This document shows, in pieces, positions 17,649 to 28,400 of a stretch of DNA of 64,000 bases (the first letter of the stretch is position 1; each line of letters begins with the position of its first letter). Source of the DNA: Nitrospira sp. (GTDB taxonomy: Bacteria > Nitrospirota > Nitrospiria > Nitrospirales > Nitrospiraceae); NCBI GenBank assembly GCA_036984305.1, contig BQWY01000001.1, positions 1,054,001-1,118,000 of the forward strand, given 5' to 3'. The notes below the pieces were generated by a model. That model searched no databases, was not told the origin of the DNA, and worked only from the letters and a program-made list of their open reading frames with translations. Position numbers and translations under genes: made by a program.

Positions 17649-17878
17649 GACGCTCCATTGCGTGGGAGGCTAACAAAGTCCGGCCAGCATAGTACTCCGT
17701 CACTCATAGGTTCAGCGTTCGCCTCGTTCGATTCGGCTTGCTCGAAGCTCTACGAAGACGTGGCGCTTTGCTTCGGGTCTCCCCTCATGACACGTTCGAT
17801 TTCACACCGGCCTCGTGATTCGAGGATAGGTCCCTGAGGGCCAGGTCGGCTCGCTCGATCCAGCGACGAGCAACGCCC

Positions 17879-18919
<1,041 letters not shown>

Positions 18920-19064
18920 GAGCGCTTGGTTTGATTTGGGATGGTACTGGTGAGTGACGGGCGAGTCAAGTCGTCCGATGGTAGGGGCAGTGAACGGATG
19001 CGGGCAGCCATGATGGATAAACGAGGCGAAGGCGACACGAGGTTTTTGCTAGGATGGGCCTGCC

Positions 19065-21512
19065 ATGACTGAGTCCAGGCACAATCACGAGGAGGGCCTC
19101 TCGTCTTTCGGGGACGAGACCTACCATGCTCTTGAATGGGACCGTGTGCTGGACACCTTGGCTCTCGGCGCCCAGTCCGCACCTGGCGCGATACGGTGTC
19201 GCGCGCTGACCCTTGAGGACACCCTCGAGGGGGCCGCGGCACGTCTCACCGAAACCAGCGAGATGCTGGTGCTTAGGTCGAGCACAGACCCATTTCCCTC
19301 GATGCGGATACCCGATCTCGATGACGTGCTCGTGCGCGCGTCGAAAGGTGGCGCTCTGGACGCGCTCGAACTGCGGGACATCGCCGGATTCCTGCGCGTT
19401 GCAGAGGACGTCGCGCGGTATGGTCTTCGGCATCAAGCCGAGGCCCCCTCCGTCGCCGCGATCACGGCCGACCTGCCGGCTCCCCGCAACCTGTCAGAAT
19501 TGAGGGCCGATATCGAATGGGTGGTGGATGCCGACGGGACGATCAAGGATTCGGCGTCCCCGGAACTGCGGCGCCTGACCCAGCAGGTCCATGACCTCAA
19601 GCAGGCGATGCGGCGTCGCCTCGAAAGCATTCTCCAGTCACATCGCTATGAGGATGTTCTCCAAGAACGGTACTTTGCCCAGCGCGAAGGCCGGTACGTG
19701 GTCCCGATCAAGACGGAAAAGCGCGGCGTCATTCCCGGCATTGTACACGACATATCGGCAAGCGGCGCGACGGTGTTTTTGGAGCCTCGGGAGTTGGTCG
19801 AACTGAACAACGGAATCAAGGTCGGAGAGCTGGCGGTTGAGCGGGAAGTGCGCCGGATTCTCCAGGAATTGAGCATACAGGTCGGCGCTCAAGCGGAAAC
19901 CTTGCGAGAGGCGCAAGCGGTGCTGGTGCGATTGGATGTGATCCAGGCCAAGGCGGCGCTCGCTGTGCCGCTCCACGCCGGGCCGGTGCACCTGAATGAC
20001 TGCGGACGAATTCGCTTGCGCAACGCACGGCACCCGCTGTTGGCGCTGTCTCGTCCCGACGAGGTGGTGGCCAACGACGTTGTCCTCGACGACGAGACTC
20101 AGGTGATGGTGATTTCCGGTGCCAACACCGGTGGGAAGACCGTCACCCTCAAATTGGTCGGTTTGTTCGCGTTGATGGTTCGGGCCGGCCTTCTGGTGCC
20201 ATGCGAGGCGGGGTCGGAGATGGCCTTGTTTCCCTCGATCTACGCGGACATTGGGGATGCTCAGGATTTGGCCAAGGACCTGTCGAGTTTTTCTTCCCAT
20301 GTCATGTGCATGATCCGGCTGTTGGACGCGGTGTCCGCAAGGTCGGCGGTGTCGAGACCGGAGGTGGGCCGCTGGCTGGTTTTGCTGGATGAGCCGATGA
20401 CATCGACCGACCCGGCTGAAGGCGCCGCCTTGGCACAGGCGCTGCTCGCTCGATTGGCCGATTTGCGGGTCAAGGCGATCGTGACGACTCACTATACGGA
20501 GCTGAAGGTGCTGGCTCAGGCGTCGCAGGGGTTCGTCAATGCGAGCGTCGAGTTCGACGTCACACGCTTGGCGCCGACCTACCGGCTGATCATCGGGATC
20601 CCAGGAGGATCGTCGGCCATCGAAATTGCCGGCAGGCTCGGCTTGGACGAATCGTTGCTGGAGGCCGCCCGTGATCGTTTGAAGACGGACGAACTGGCGC
20701 TGGAGCAGCTGCTCAGCGACGTGCAAAGCAAACAACGGCGTGTGACCGAGGACTTGTTGCGCGCAGAGTCGGTGCGCCGAGAGGCAGAGGCGGCCGCGCG
20801 GGAGGCACTGGAAATTACGGCGCGGGTGCGCGACTCGGAGGCGGCCGACCGGCGACACGCCAAAAAGAGAATCAGCGAGGAACTCCAGCGTGCCAGAGCG
20901 GCGATCCAAGGTGTGATCGACGAACTGAAGACACAGCGGACTGTCGAAAAGGCCAAGGCAGCCAAGGCGAAGTTAGCGAGCGTGGAGACGGATGTCTCCC
21001 ACATGGCACCGCCACAGGGCGGTCCACCCGTGGAGTCCTTGGGAGTCGGCGACCAGGTGGAGGTCAAGGCGCTCGGCGTTCGTGGCGTCCTCCTCGAAGC
21101 TGCGGCGACCAAGGCGCGTGTCCGCATCCGTGTCGGCAGCGCCGAAATGTCTGTGCCCGTCGGCGACTTGCTCGGGCTGGCCCGACAATCGGGCACCGCG
21201 TCATCGACGGAGCGGCCTCAGGGTTCCGCTGTTCGGTCAGGTTGGAATAGGGGCGGGTTGGCTGAACCGGAGGTGGTGGTGGACGTGCGGGGACGGGCGG
21301 CGGACGATGCCCTGGACCAGGTCGTGGCCCAGCTGGATTCCGCTGCATTGGGAGGCGCGCCGTATTTGCGTATCATCCACGGCCATGGGACCGGGAAGCT
21401 GCGTGCGGTTCTGAGGGACTACCTCAAGGCCTCTCCTTACGTATCCGGTTTCCGTCCCGGTGATCGAAGCGAAGGAGGCGACGGCGTGACCATCGTCGAG
21501 CTTACGCGGTGA
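19065..21512 (+). CDS. mutS2: MutS2-type ATPase with C-terminal Smr domain
   Basis: An 815-residue protein of the MutS2 family, which lacks the mismatch-recognition domain. It acts on recombination intermediates or, as RqcU, on collided ribosomes. Seen in order are core/lever helices (1-330), Walker A GANTGGKT (352-359), SFSSH, Walker B LVLLDEPMTSTDP (438-450), a long Ala/Arg/Glu coiled coil (about 530-640), and an Smr nuclease-like domain with DVRGRAADDAL and HGHGTGKLR at the end. The usual family Walker B reads DELGxGTDP; here it is DEPMTSTDP. Its 3' end overlaps the convergent kinase gene by 11 bases. Confidence 0.93.
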   Translation: MTESRHNHEEGLSSFGDETYHALEWDRVLDTLALGAQSAPGAIRCRALTLEDTLEGAAARLTETSEMLVLRSSTDPFPSMRIPDLDDVLVRASKGGALDALELRDIAGFLRVAEDVARYGLRHQAEAPSVAAITADLPAPRNLSELRADIEWVVDADGTIKDSASPELRRLTQQVHDLKQAMRRRLESILQSHRYEDVLQERYFAQREGRYVVPIKTEKRGVIPGIVHDISASGATVFLEPRELVELNNGIKVGELAVEREVRRILQELSIQVGAQAETLREAQAVLVRLDVIQAKAALAVPLHAGPVHLNDCGRIRLRNARHPLLALSRPDEVVANDVVLDDETQVMVISGANTGGKTVTLKLVGLFALMVRAGLLVPCEAGSEMALFPSIYADIGDAQDLAKDLSSFSSHVMCMIRLLDAVSARSAVSRPEVGRWLVLLDEPMTSTDPAEGAALAQALLARLADLRVKAIVTTHYTELKVLAQASQGFVNASVEFDVTRLAPTYRLIIGIPGGSSAIEIAGRLGLDESLLEAARDRLKTDELALEQLLSDVQSKQRRVTEDLLRAESVRREAEAAAREALEITARVRDSEAADRRHAKKRISEELQRARAAIQGVIDELKTQRTVEKAKAAKAKLASVETDVSHMAPPQGGPPVESLGVGDQVEVKALGVRGVLLEAAATKARVRIRVGSAEMSVPVGDLLGLARQSGTASSTERPQGSAVRSGWNRGGLAEPEVVVDVRGRAADDALDQVVAQLDSAALGGAPYLRIIHGHGTGKLRAVLRDYLKASPYVSGFRPGDRSEGGDGVTIVELTR

Positions 21513-23463
21513 GACCCTCCCGCTGCACAATGGTCGCGTCCCGCGACGATCCGTTCGTTTGATCCGAACCGTCCAGGCCCCCAGCACGCTCGGTGGCAGG
21601 GAAATACAACGTGCAGGTAGTCGCGACGCCTTCTTGACTCGTCACATGGAGCGTCCCGCCGTTGTCTTCGACGAGGCGTTTCACGTTCGTCAGGCCCAGC
21701 CCCGTCCCGTATTCCTTCGTGGTAAAGAACGGCTCAAAAATTCGCCGGAGAGCGGCCTCGGAAATGCCGCAGCCCGTATCGGCCACGATCAGCTCGACGG
21801 CCCCGCTGGCCGCTCGTTTCGTGGTCACGGTGATACGGCCTCCTTTCGGCATGGCTTCGCGCGCGTTGATCAGCAGATTCACCACGGCTTCTTTCACCTG
21901 TAACGGGTCGACATGGATCGCCGGTAGATCCTGCGCGAAGACGGTATCCACCAGGATCGATTCGTGTCCACCCTGTGCCGCCCATTGATTAAGGGCGTCT
22001 TGCATCAGGGTGTGGGGGGCGACTGGAACCGGCTCCGGAGGTTTCTGGCGGGCGTACCGTAAGAAGTCATTGATACGGTGCGTCAGACGATCCACTTCTT
22101 CGATGACGTAACGGGCCACCTCCTCCTTCACCTGGTCGTCGCGGTTCCGATCCAACATGAGCTGGGCCGAACTCCGGATGACGCCCAACGGATTGCGGAG
22201 GTCGTGCGCCAGGGCAGCCAAGAGCTGCCCCACCGAGGCCAGTCGTTCGCGACGAATCAGTTGTTCCTGCTGTGTTTGAATCGTGGCCAGGCTGGACTCG
22301 AGCGCGGCGCGCATCGTGCGGAACGTGTTCGCCAGATCCTGAATTTCATCGCGTGAGCCGGTCGGCGAGACCTCGGGAAGCGGTTCCGGTTCGACGCTCG
22401 CAGGCGACGTCGTTACACGGCGGAAACGTCGGCGCAGCTCCTCCGTTTGCCGGCGCAGCGCGACGATCGGGGCGACAAACCGGTCGCTCACCAGATAGCC
22501 GACGGCCGCCAGGCCGATGACGAGCGTCAAGCCTATCGCGCCGACCGTCGTCAGGAGCGAATAAATCGGGGCATACGTCTCATCGGCTTCCTGACGCACG
22601 AACGAATACCAATCCGTACCACCCAAACTGCGAGGGGTCAGATCGTGCGCGAACCGGACCGGAGCGGCTCCGACGATGGTATGGTAGCCGCCGTGCGCGT
22701 CGTCGTCGGCCACGAACCAGGACGCCTGTTCTGAAGAGAATTGATTCAGCAGGGCCTGGTGAATCAGGTGGCTCGTCGGCGGGAGGACGGGGCAGATGAG
22801 CGGGGTTCCGTCCGTATCTACCAACATGCCATGTCCCGTCCTGCCGACCTTGATCGTGAGAATGGTCTTCATCAGCGCATCGCGGCGGATGAGCAACCCC
22901 ACGACCCCGAGCGGCTCGCTTCCGTCACGACTCCAAAGCGGGACGGCGACGTCAAATACATATTCATTCGTATCGGGCGTCAGCCGGAACGAGCTAACAT
23001 AGGCCCGTCCGTGTCCCTGGATCGCTTCTTGCCACCAGGGCTCCTGACTATAGTTGTCCGGCCCCACGGCAGCCTGGCTCGTCGCCACGGCGAGGCCATC
23101 GCGATCCGCCACCACCACACGCAAGTAGTCGGGGGACCTCGCCGCCCATGATCTAAGAAACGCGTTCGCCGTCTGGTCCTGCGCGCGGGGACTTGAGAGC
23201 GTCTGCCGTCCCTGCGTGTCCTCTACGCGCCGAACGAGCATGGGCACGAAGGCCAAGCGCTCGGCCTGATCGATTTCGGCATCGACGGCGGTGGCTAAGC
23301 GAAGGGCGGCCGATCGGGCGATTTCTTGAAATCCGCTGCCGATGGATCGCTTCAAGCTGTTTGTACTAGACCAGTAGGTGACGGCGAGGGCGATCACGCC
23401 AGGGACGATGCCGACCAGCAGGAGCGCGACGAGAAACTTCTGTTGAAGGCCGGCCGGTCGCAT
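21502..23463 (-). CDS. membrane sensor histidine kinase with Cache-like domain
   Basis: A 653-residue kinase with a transmembrane helix at about 10-30, an extracytoplasmic Cache-like sensor (about 35-300) and a second helix near 310-335. These are followed by a HAMP-like linker and a HisKA domain with the phospho-accepting His in LAALAHDLRNPLG, then HATPase_c with NLLINAREA, DTGCGI, FTTK and GTGLGL. The H-box and N-box are intact, so it should be active. It starts 7 bases after the NtrC-type regulator gene and forms a two-component pair with it. The ligand cannot be told. Confidence 0.93.
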   Translation of the reverse strand: MRPAGLQQKFLVALLLVGIVPGVIALAVTYWSSTNSLKRSIGSGFQEIARSAALRLATAVDAEIDQAERLAFVPMLVRRVEDTQGRQTLSSPRAQDQTANAFLRSWAARSPDYLRVVVADRDGLAVATSQAAVGPDNYSQEPWWQEAIQGHGRAYVSSFRLTPDTNEYVFDVAVPLWSRDGSEPLGVVGLLIRRDALMKTILTIKVGRTGHGMLVDTDGTPLICPVLPPTSHLIHQALLNQFSSEQASWFVADDDAHGGYHTIVGAAPVRFAHDLTPRSLGGTDWYSFVRQEADETYAPIYSLLTTVGAIGLTLVIGLAAVGYLVSDRFVAPIVALRRQTEELRRRFRRVTTSPASVEPEPLPEVSPTGSRDEIQDLANTFRTMRAALESSLATIQTQQEQLIRRERLASVGQLLAALAHDLRNPLGVIRSSAQLMLDRNRDDQVKEEVARYVIEEVDRLTHRINDFLRYARQKPPEPVPVAPHTLMQDALNQWAAQGGHESILVDTVFAQDLPAIHVDPLQVKEAVVNLLINAREAMPKGGRITVTTKRAASGAVELIVADTGCGISEAALRRIFEPFFTTKEYGTGLGLTNVKRLVEDNGGTLHVTSQEGVATTCTLYFPATERAGGLDGSDQTNGSSRDATIVQREGLTA

Positions 23464-23470
23464 GTGTGCC

Positions 23471-24874
23471 TCACTCGGTGGACTGTCGTTCCTGCAGTCC
23501 GAATTTAGCCATGCGATAGCGCAACGTGTTGCGCGTCATCATGAGCAATCGCGCCGCCTCCGAAATATTCCACTGGCTCTGGTCGAGTGCCTCTTGCAAC
23601 AGTCGCTTTTCGAGCTCTTCCGCCGACAATCCCAACGACAACAAGGAAAGAGAGGGCTCGGCACGCTGGGAGTCGGTCTCGTGCGGACGGGATGAGGCGC
23701 TGAACGTGGCCGGCAGGTCTGCCGGGCCGATCACGTCCGAGCGACAGGTAATCGTGAGCCACTCCACAAGGTTGTGCAGTTCCCGCACGTTGCCCGGCCA
23801 TGTGTGCCGGGTGAGGAGGGCGAGTGCTTCGGGAGAGAGATGCTGGGGCTTGGTGCCGCGTTCCTGCCGAGCCCGCTCAAGGAAGGCCTGGAACAGTTCC
23901 GGAATATCCTCCGGGCGATCGCGTAACGGAGGAATGGTCAATTGGCAGACATTCAGGCGGTAGAAAAGGTCCTCGCGGAATCGCCCGGCCTTGATCAAGT
24001 CGGGCAGCGATTGATTGGTGGCTCCAATGATTCGGATGTCGACCGGCACACTGCGTATGCTTCCCAAGGGTTCGACTTGGTGGGTTTCCAGCACACGGAG
24101 CAGCTTGACCTGGGCTGCGAGGCTCAGTTCGCCGATCTCGTCGAGAAAGAGCGTGCCGCGATCCGCTAATTGAAAGCGGCCCGGCTTCGCCTTCTTGGCG
24201 TCGGTAAATGCGCCTTTCTCGTAGCCGAACAGTTCTGATTCGAGCAGATGTTCGGGGATGCCCGCGCAGTTCACCGAGACGAGCGGACCGTGTTTCCGTG
24301 GACTGGATCGGTGAATGGCGCGCGCGAACAACTCTTTCCCTGTCCCGCTCTCGCCGGTGATCAGCACCGTCGCGTCCGTCTGGGCGATGTCTGCGGCGAG
24401 CGTTTTGAGCCGGTCCATGTCCGGTGAGATGCTGATGATACGGTCGAACCCGAAGGCGTGGTCGAGGGTGGCGCGCAGAGCCTGGTGATCCTGAGAGAGT
24501 CGCCTCAGTTCGAGGGCGCGCGACACCACGATTCTGAGTTCGTCGTTGTCGACGGGCTTGGAAATATAGTGATACGCGCCTTTCTGCATGGCCTCGACGG
24601 CGGATTTGACCGTCCCATAGCCGGTCACGATCAGGACGGGGACGGCAGGGCAGGCTGACTTTGCGGCCTCGAGCACGTGCATGCCGCCGACCTCGCCGCC
24701 CAATTGGAGGTCGGTGATGATGAGATCGGGTGTGGCGCCGTCCGTCAGACTCCGCAGTGCTTCGTCGCCGTTCTTGGCAAAATGCAGGTCGTAGCCGTCC
24801 GACGAGAGGATGAGGTCGAAGAGCCGGCGCATGCGCTCTTCGTCTTCGACGATGAGAATTCGGGGAGGACGCAT
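23471..24874 (-). CDS. sigma-54-dependent response regulator (NtrC family)
   Basis: A 467-residue activator. The receiver domain has Asp55 as phosphorylation site (ITDLQL) and Lys106. The AAA+ domain has Walker A GESGTGKE (174-181) and the sigma-54 contact loop GAFTDA (221-226; the usual form is GAFTGA), plus Walker B GTLFLDEIGE. A Fis-type HTH ends the protein (ISEAARLLMMTRNTLRYRMAK). It probably activates RpoN-dependent promoters on phosphorylation by the kinase just downstream. No -24/-12 promoter was found beside it. Confidence 0.94.
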   Translation of the reverse strand: MRPPRILIVEDEERMRRLFDLILSSDGYDLHFAKNGDEALRSLTDGATPDLIITDLQLGGEVGGMHVLEAAKSACPAVPVLIVTGYGTVKSAVEAMQKGAYHYISKPVDNDELRIVVSRALELRRLSQDHQALRATLDHAFGFDRIISISPDMDRLKTLAADIAQTDATVLITGESGTGKELFARAIHRSSPRKHGPLVSVNCAGIPEHLLESELFGYEKGAFTDAKKAKPGRFQLADRGTLFLDEIGELSLAAQVKLLRVLETHQVEPLGSIRSVPVDIRIIGATNQSLPDLIKAGRFREDLFYRLNVCQLTIPPLRDRPEDIPELFQAFLERARQERGTKPQHLSPEALALLTRHTWPGNVRELHNLVEWLTITCRSDVIGPADLPATFSASSRPHETDSQRAEPSLSLLSLGLSAEELEKRLLQEALDQSQWNISEAARLLMMTRNTLRYRMAKFGLQERQSTE

Positions 24875-24932
24875 GGATCGTGCTCCGACAGGGCCACGCC
24901 ACGCGCGAGGAAGTGTGACGTGCCCGACCCCG

Positions 24933-25601
24933 TTACGCGACCTTCCAAAAAAACACGGCCGCGATTCGCTTCGACATCAATTCGTGCGACCACCCAAAAT
25001 AGGCCGTCGCGGAATGCACCAAATCTGATTTATAGAAGAGCAGGCGATTGTAGACATAGGGCACTTCCAGCTCTTCCTCCCACATGCTGAGATCCATCTC
25101 TTGGAAGCCGGGGATCTGGCTCAGGCTCTCGTATTGGGTCGGACAGGTGTTCCCGTCGAGTGTACCGTCCGGCAGCCGGAGCCGATAGAACGAGGTTCCG
25201 GCGTGTTTCGTAGGCGGACAGGGATGGAGATAGAGCACCGCCGCATAGTCGCACAGCTTGCTGGAATCGACATGGGGGCGTGCGACGGCTTCGCCGCCTC
25301 CGACCAACTGCACAAAGTTGTGGCCGGAGCTGGCCCCGGAGGGGTCGGCTTGGGCACGCAGCCCCCGGACACCCGTGTGTCGGATCACGCACTGCTCGAC
25401 CACGGACAATTCCGACGGAAGCAAGGCATCAGGGGCGCGCATGCCTGGCCACGGTTCCGGTCTCCAGGGTGCACCCATGATCCACGTGGACTTGTTGAAA
25501 CACCGCTCGGTGACGCTAAGCGGGTCGGATAATATATTGTCCTGTACCCAGTAGTCTTTGCCGAGTTCGGGTTTGCGATAGGGGAGGATGCCTCGATGCA
25601 T
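24933..25601 (-). CDS. DUF6445-like protein, possible 2OG-Fe(II) oxygenase fold
   Basis: About 222 residues. The middle has RPHVDSS, giving an HxD pair, followed by AAVLYLHPC and GTSFYR. A later His in LVHSATAYFGW could complete a metal triad. This pattern is that of DUF6445 proteins, distantly like 2-oxoglutarate/iron oxygenases. No reaction is known to me. The ATG at 25601 is preferred, though TTG at 25631 is in frame. It lies between the sigma-54 regulator and queG on the same strand. Confidence 0.6.
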   Translation of the reverse strand: MHRGILPYRKPELGKDYWVQDNILSDPLSVTERCFNKSTWIMGAPWRPEPWPGMRAPDALLPSELSVVEQCVIRHTGVRGLRAQADPSGASSGHNFVQLVGGGEAVARPHVDSSKLCDYAAVLYLHPCPPTKHAGTSFYRLRLPDGTLDGNTCPTQYESLSQIPGFQEMDLSMWEEELEVPYVYNRLLFYKSDLVHSATAYFGWSHELMSKRIAAVFFWKVA

Positions 25602-25666
25602 ATGGATGGTCTCGCGAGAAGGATGAATCAATCGCGTTCATCATACGCCGCTCGTTGGCCAGTGGT

Positions 25667-26671
25667 CTACCGGGGGTCGGTCAACTCTGCCGCGGATGCG
25701 GAACGAGCCGATTCGTTGGCCTGCGCCATCCTGAGGTTGCGCTGCCATCCCTGATGTTTGGCCCGCCGAACAGGACTGTCTATGGTGCGGCTACGGAATT
25801 CCGACTCGGTCCAAGTGAGCAGTTGGTCCAGCGACGGCTGAAGAGCCCAGGCAAAGGGAGCGAAGACGGGACGCGAGGTGGCCGACGCTTGGGTGTTGTA
25901 GGGGCAGACGTCCAGGCAATCGTCGCACCCAAAAATATGGTTGCCTGTCCGGTGGGCGAGCGTGTCGGGGATGTCATCGGTCCGATGTTCGATGGTCAGA
26001 TAGGAGATGCAGCGGCCTGCGTCCACCACGTAGGGCTCCACGATGGCTCCCGTCGGACAGGCCTTGATACAGATCGAGCAGCTTCCGCAGAGATCCGTCC
26101 CTGGTATATCGGGATCGAGGTCGAGGGTGGTCAGAATGGTGCCCAGAACCAGCCACGAACCATGCTGTGGCGAGACCAGGTTGGAGTGCTTCCCGATCCA
26201 GCCCAGACCAGCTTGTTCCGCCCACGCCTTCTCCATCACAGGTCCCGTGTCGACGTACCACCGGTGACGGTGGCCTGGCGCCAGTATATTGAGACGCTCG
26301 GACAATGCCGCCAAGCGCTCCCCAAGCACCAGATGGTAATCGCGCCCCCACGCGTAGCGTGCCACGCGCCCCATCCCGTGACGCTCCTCCGCCCGGTGGC
26401 CGGTATCGTAATTCATGCCGACCATGATGACGGAGCGGCAGCCGTCCAACACCCGGCGCGGATCGCTTCGCCGATCGGGATCACGCCCCATCCAGGTCAT
26501 GGTCGCGTGATAGCCGCGCGCAAGCCAGGAGCGCAGTCGTTCGTGGAGATGGGGAAGAAGGCGGCTGGAGGGTTCCTGGTCGGATGAGGATCGGGGCGCG
26601 ACCGAGGCGACCCCCACGGCATCGAAGCCGAGAGCGAGAGCTTCGTCTTTAATGGTCGAGGTAGACGGCAT
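25667..26671 (-). CDS. queG: epoxyqueuosine reductase
   Basis: About 334 residues. QueG reduces epoxyqueuosine in tRNA to queuosine using cobalamin and two 4Fe-4S clusters. Cluster cysteines are seen in CGSCSICIKACPTGAI and in GCDDCLDVCPYN, with another Cys in GRCISY. YVDTGPVMEKAWAEQAGLGW matches the catalytic Asp region. The start is uncertain: ATG 26671 is chosen, and a codon 30 bases upstream is also in frame. The protein lacks the HEAT-like C-terminal domain seen in some homologues. Confidence 0.93.
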   Translation of the reverse strand: MPSTSTIKDEALALGFDAVGVASVAPRSSSDQEPSSRLLPHLHERLRSWLARGYHATMTWMGRDPDRRSDPRRVLDGCRSVIMVGMNYDTGHRAEERHGMGRVARYAWGRDYHLVLGERLAALSERLNILAPGHRHRWYVDTGPVMEKAWAEQAGLGWIGKHSNLVSPQHGSWLVLGTILTTLDLDPDIPGTDLCGSCSICIKACPTGAIVEPYVVDAGRCISYLTIEHRTDDIPDTLAHRTGNHIFGCDDCLDVCPYNTQASATSRPVFAPFAWALQPSLDQLLTWTESEFRSRTIDSPVRRAKHQGWQRNLRMAQANESARSASAAELTDPR

Positions 26672-26740
26672 GACCGAGCGGTTGAGACCGGGGAATCGCA
26701 CGCTGCCCGGGCACGCAGAGGTTCGCGCTTGGTAGTACGC

Positions 26741-27130
26741 CTAACCAGGCGTACAGTCGAGCTTGACGGCAAAGGAGGCTGAGCACTGCTCCGTCGTGCA
26801 TTTGGTGCAGGTGCCTACCACCCGAGTTTTCCAGTCCGTCTTCTTGGGGTCGAACTGGCAGGTCGTCTTGCCGCCTTTCGAAATCGTGGTCCAGGGCTTC
26901 TTGGTGCCGGGGAAGTTGGCAATGACGCAGCCTTGCACCAGCGGTACTTCGCACTGTTGACCCGGTTCGCCCTTCTGCATCATGAAGCTGCAGGAGCGTT
27001 CGGTCGTCACGTGCACGTCCTCGGGTGCCTGGGCTCGGGCGTTCACAAGCAACAAGAGGGTTCCCAAACAGGCACATAGACTGGCGGCGACACAGCCTGA
27101 CAGCATGGTTCGTCGTCTCATGAGCCGCAT
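26741..27130 (-). CDS. exported cysteine-rich protein of unknown function
   Basis: A 129-residue protein with a signal peptide (basic start MRLMRRR, a hydrophobic stretch ~12-30, cleavage likely after NARAQA). The mature part has seven cysteines, including a CTKC pair and CSFMMQKGEPGQQC, suggesting disulfide bonding in the periplasm. I do not recognise a family. A short inverted repeat (GTACGCC/GGCGTAC, 26735-26754) spans the stop codon. Confidence 0.7.
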   Translation of the reverse strand: MRLMRRRTMLSGCVAASLCACLGTLLLLVNARAQAPEDVHVTTERSCSFMMQKGEPGQQCEVPLVQGCVIANFPGTKKPWTTISKGGKTTCQFDPKKTDWKTRVVGTCTKCTTEQCSASFAVKLDCTPG

Positions 27131-27273
27131 CCTATCATAGACGCCCGCCTTGCGGGCAACCGCATTGCAGCGTAAAATTCCCCGACGATGTGCGGCTTTA
27201 GGCCCTCCCTTGATGGCGATCGGAGGCAGTCCTGACGCCGACGTACTGAATCGTGTGATCCAGAGGAGAAGAC

Positions 27274-28392
27274 ATGCTCGCGACGCGCGTTCGCCAAAAA
27301 GAAGGCATCTTCTATTTCATCGCGTACAAGGCCGACGCCCTATTGGACAAGGTGAAATTCACAAGCCGCTACTACTTCGAAGGAGAGGAGATCGCCGAGA
27401 GCCGCATCTCCGAGCACGACGAAGTGGCGAAATTCATCTCGGGCATCGAGCGGAGCGAAAAAGGATTTCAACGCCTCCTCAACCGGCAGAAGATCAAGCA
27501 GATCGTCAATTTCTATGAAACAGTCGTGGGGCAGCCCATGATTCCGGGCACCGTCCTGCTCTTTACCGACGAAACGCTGCGGTTCCAAAAGATGGACGGC
27601 CAGGAATCCATCGGCTTTCTCAGCGAGCCGAAAGGCAAGTATCTCGTGATCGACGGGCAGCACCGCCTGGCCGGTCTGCACTTTTTCCGGGAGAAGCACG
27701 GGGAGCAGATCGATCAGGTGGAAGTGCCCTGTGTCCTGTTCGACGGACGGAGCGGGGACTTTGCCACCGAGATGTTCGTGGTCATCAACTCGACCCATAC
27801 ACGCATCAACCGCTCGCATCTGGTCGACCTCTACGAGAAAGTTTCGTGGGAAAGTCCGGAAAAGAAGTTCACGGCCAAGGTCGTGAACATGCTCTATGAG
27901 GAAGGCGATTCGCCCCTACAGTACAAGATCAACCGGCTGGGCGGGCGCAGTAAACAGGAAAAGTGGATCCTGCAATCGGAGATCTTCAACGAGCTGCTGA
28001 AGGTCGTCACCGCCCACAAGCGGTGGATGGAATCGCATTTGGACATGAAGCCGCACAAGTGCTACGCGCTCGTGCGCGATTATCTCAAGGGTGTCAAAGA
28101 GGTGATGCACGAGAGCTGGGGGCAGAACGAGCGCTACATGTTCACCCGCGACGTCACGCTCAAGGCATTGATGCGTGTGTTGGACGACATTATCGTCGAC
28201 CGCAAGCTGTTCAGCGAGTGGGAAGAGCAGCAATCGCACAAGCCGTTCGCGGCCCTCCTTCAACCCTGGGCGAAAATGACCAAAGAATTCCGCTCAGACG
28301 GCTTTTACGAACGCTTCCCGGCGAAGGGGCAATTGGAACGCGTGCGGAAGATTCATCAACGGCTGCTCGATCCGCTCATGAAACTCGGCTGA
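27274..28392 (+). CDS. DGQHR-domain protein (DndB-like)
   Basis: A 372-residue protein with the hallmark VIDGQHRLAGL (Asp127-Gly-Gln-His-Arg131). This defines the DGQHR family, which includes DndB, the regulator in phosphorothioate DNA modification islands, and many lone proteins near mobile DNA. A ParB/Srx-like fold is expected around residues 90-190. GAGGAG lies seven bases ahead of the ATG. No dndCDE or restriction genes are next to it, so it is an orphan here. It is followed after 8 bases by the SRPBCC gene and is likely co-transcribed with it. Confidence 0.82.
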   Translation: MLATRVRQKEGIFYFIAYKADALLDKVKFTSRYYFEGEEIAESRISEHDEVAKFISGIERSEKGFQRLLNRQKIKQIVNFYETVVGQPMIPGTVLLFTDETLRFQKMDGQESIGFLSEPKGKYLVIDGQHRLAGLHFFREKHGEQIDQVEVPCVLFDGRSGDFATEMFVVINSTHTRINRSHLVDLYEKVSWESPEKKFTAKVVNMLYEEGDSPLQYKINRLGGRSKQEKWILQSEIFNELLKVVTAHKRWMESHLDMKPHKCYALVRDYLKGVKEVMHESWGQNERYMFTRDVTLKALMRVLDDIIVDRKLFSEWEEQQSHKPFAALLQPWAKMTKEFRSDGFYERFPAKGQLERVRKIHQRLLDPLMKLG

Positions 28393-28400
28393 TAAGCGGT

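Noticed and set aside
19638-20909. 423-residue minus-strand frame
   Set aside because: Fully antisense to mutS2, with Arg/Gln/His-biased composition and no recognisable motif.
27963-28400. Upstream half of the long frame that contains the SRPBCC gene
   Set aside because: It overlaps the DGQHR gene in another frame. The real start at 28401 gives a signal peptide.
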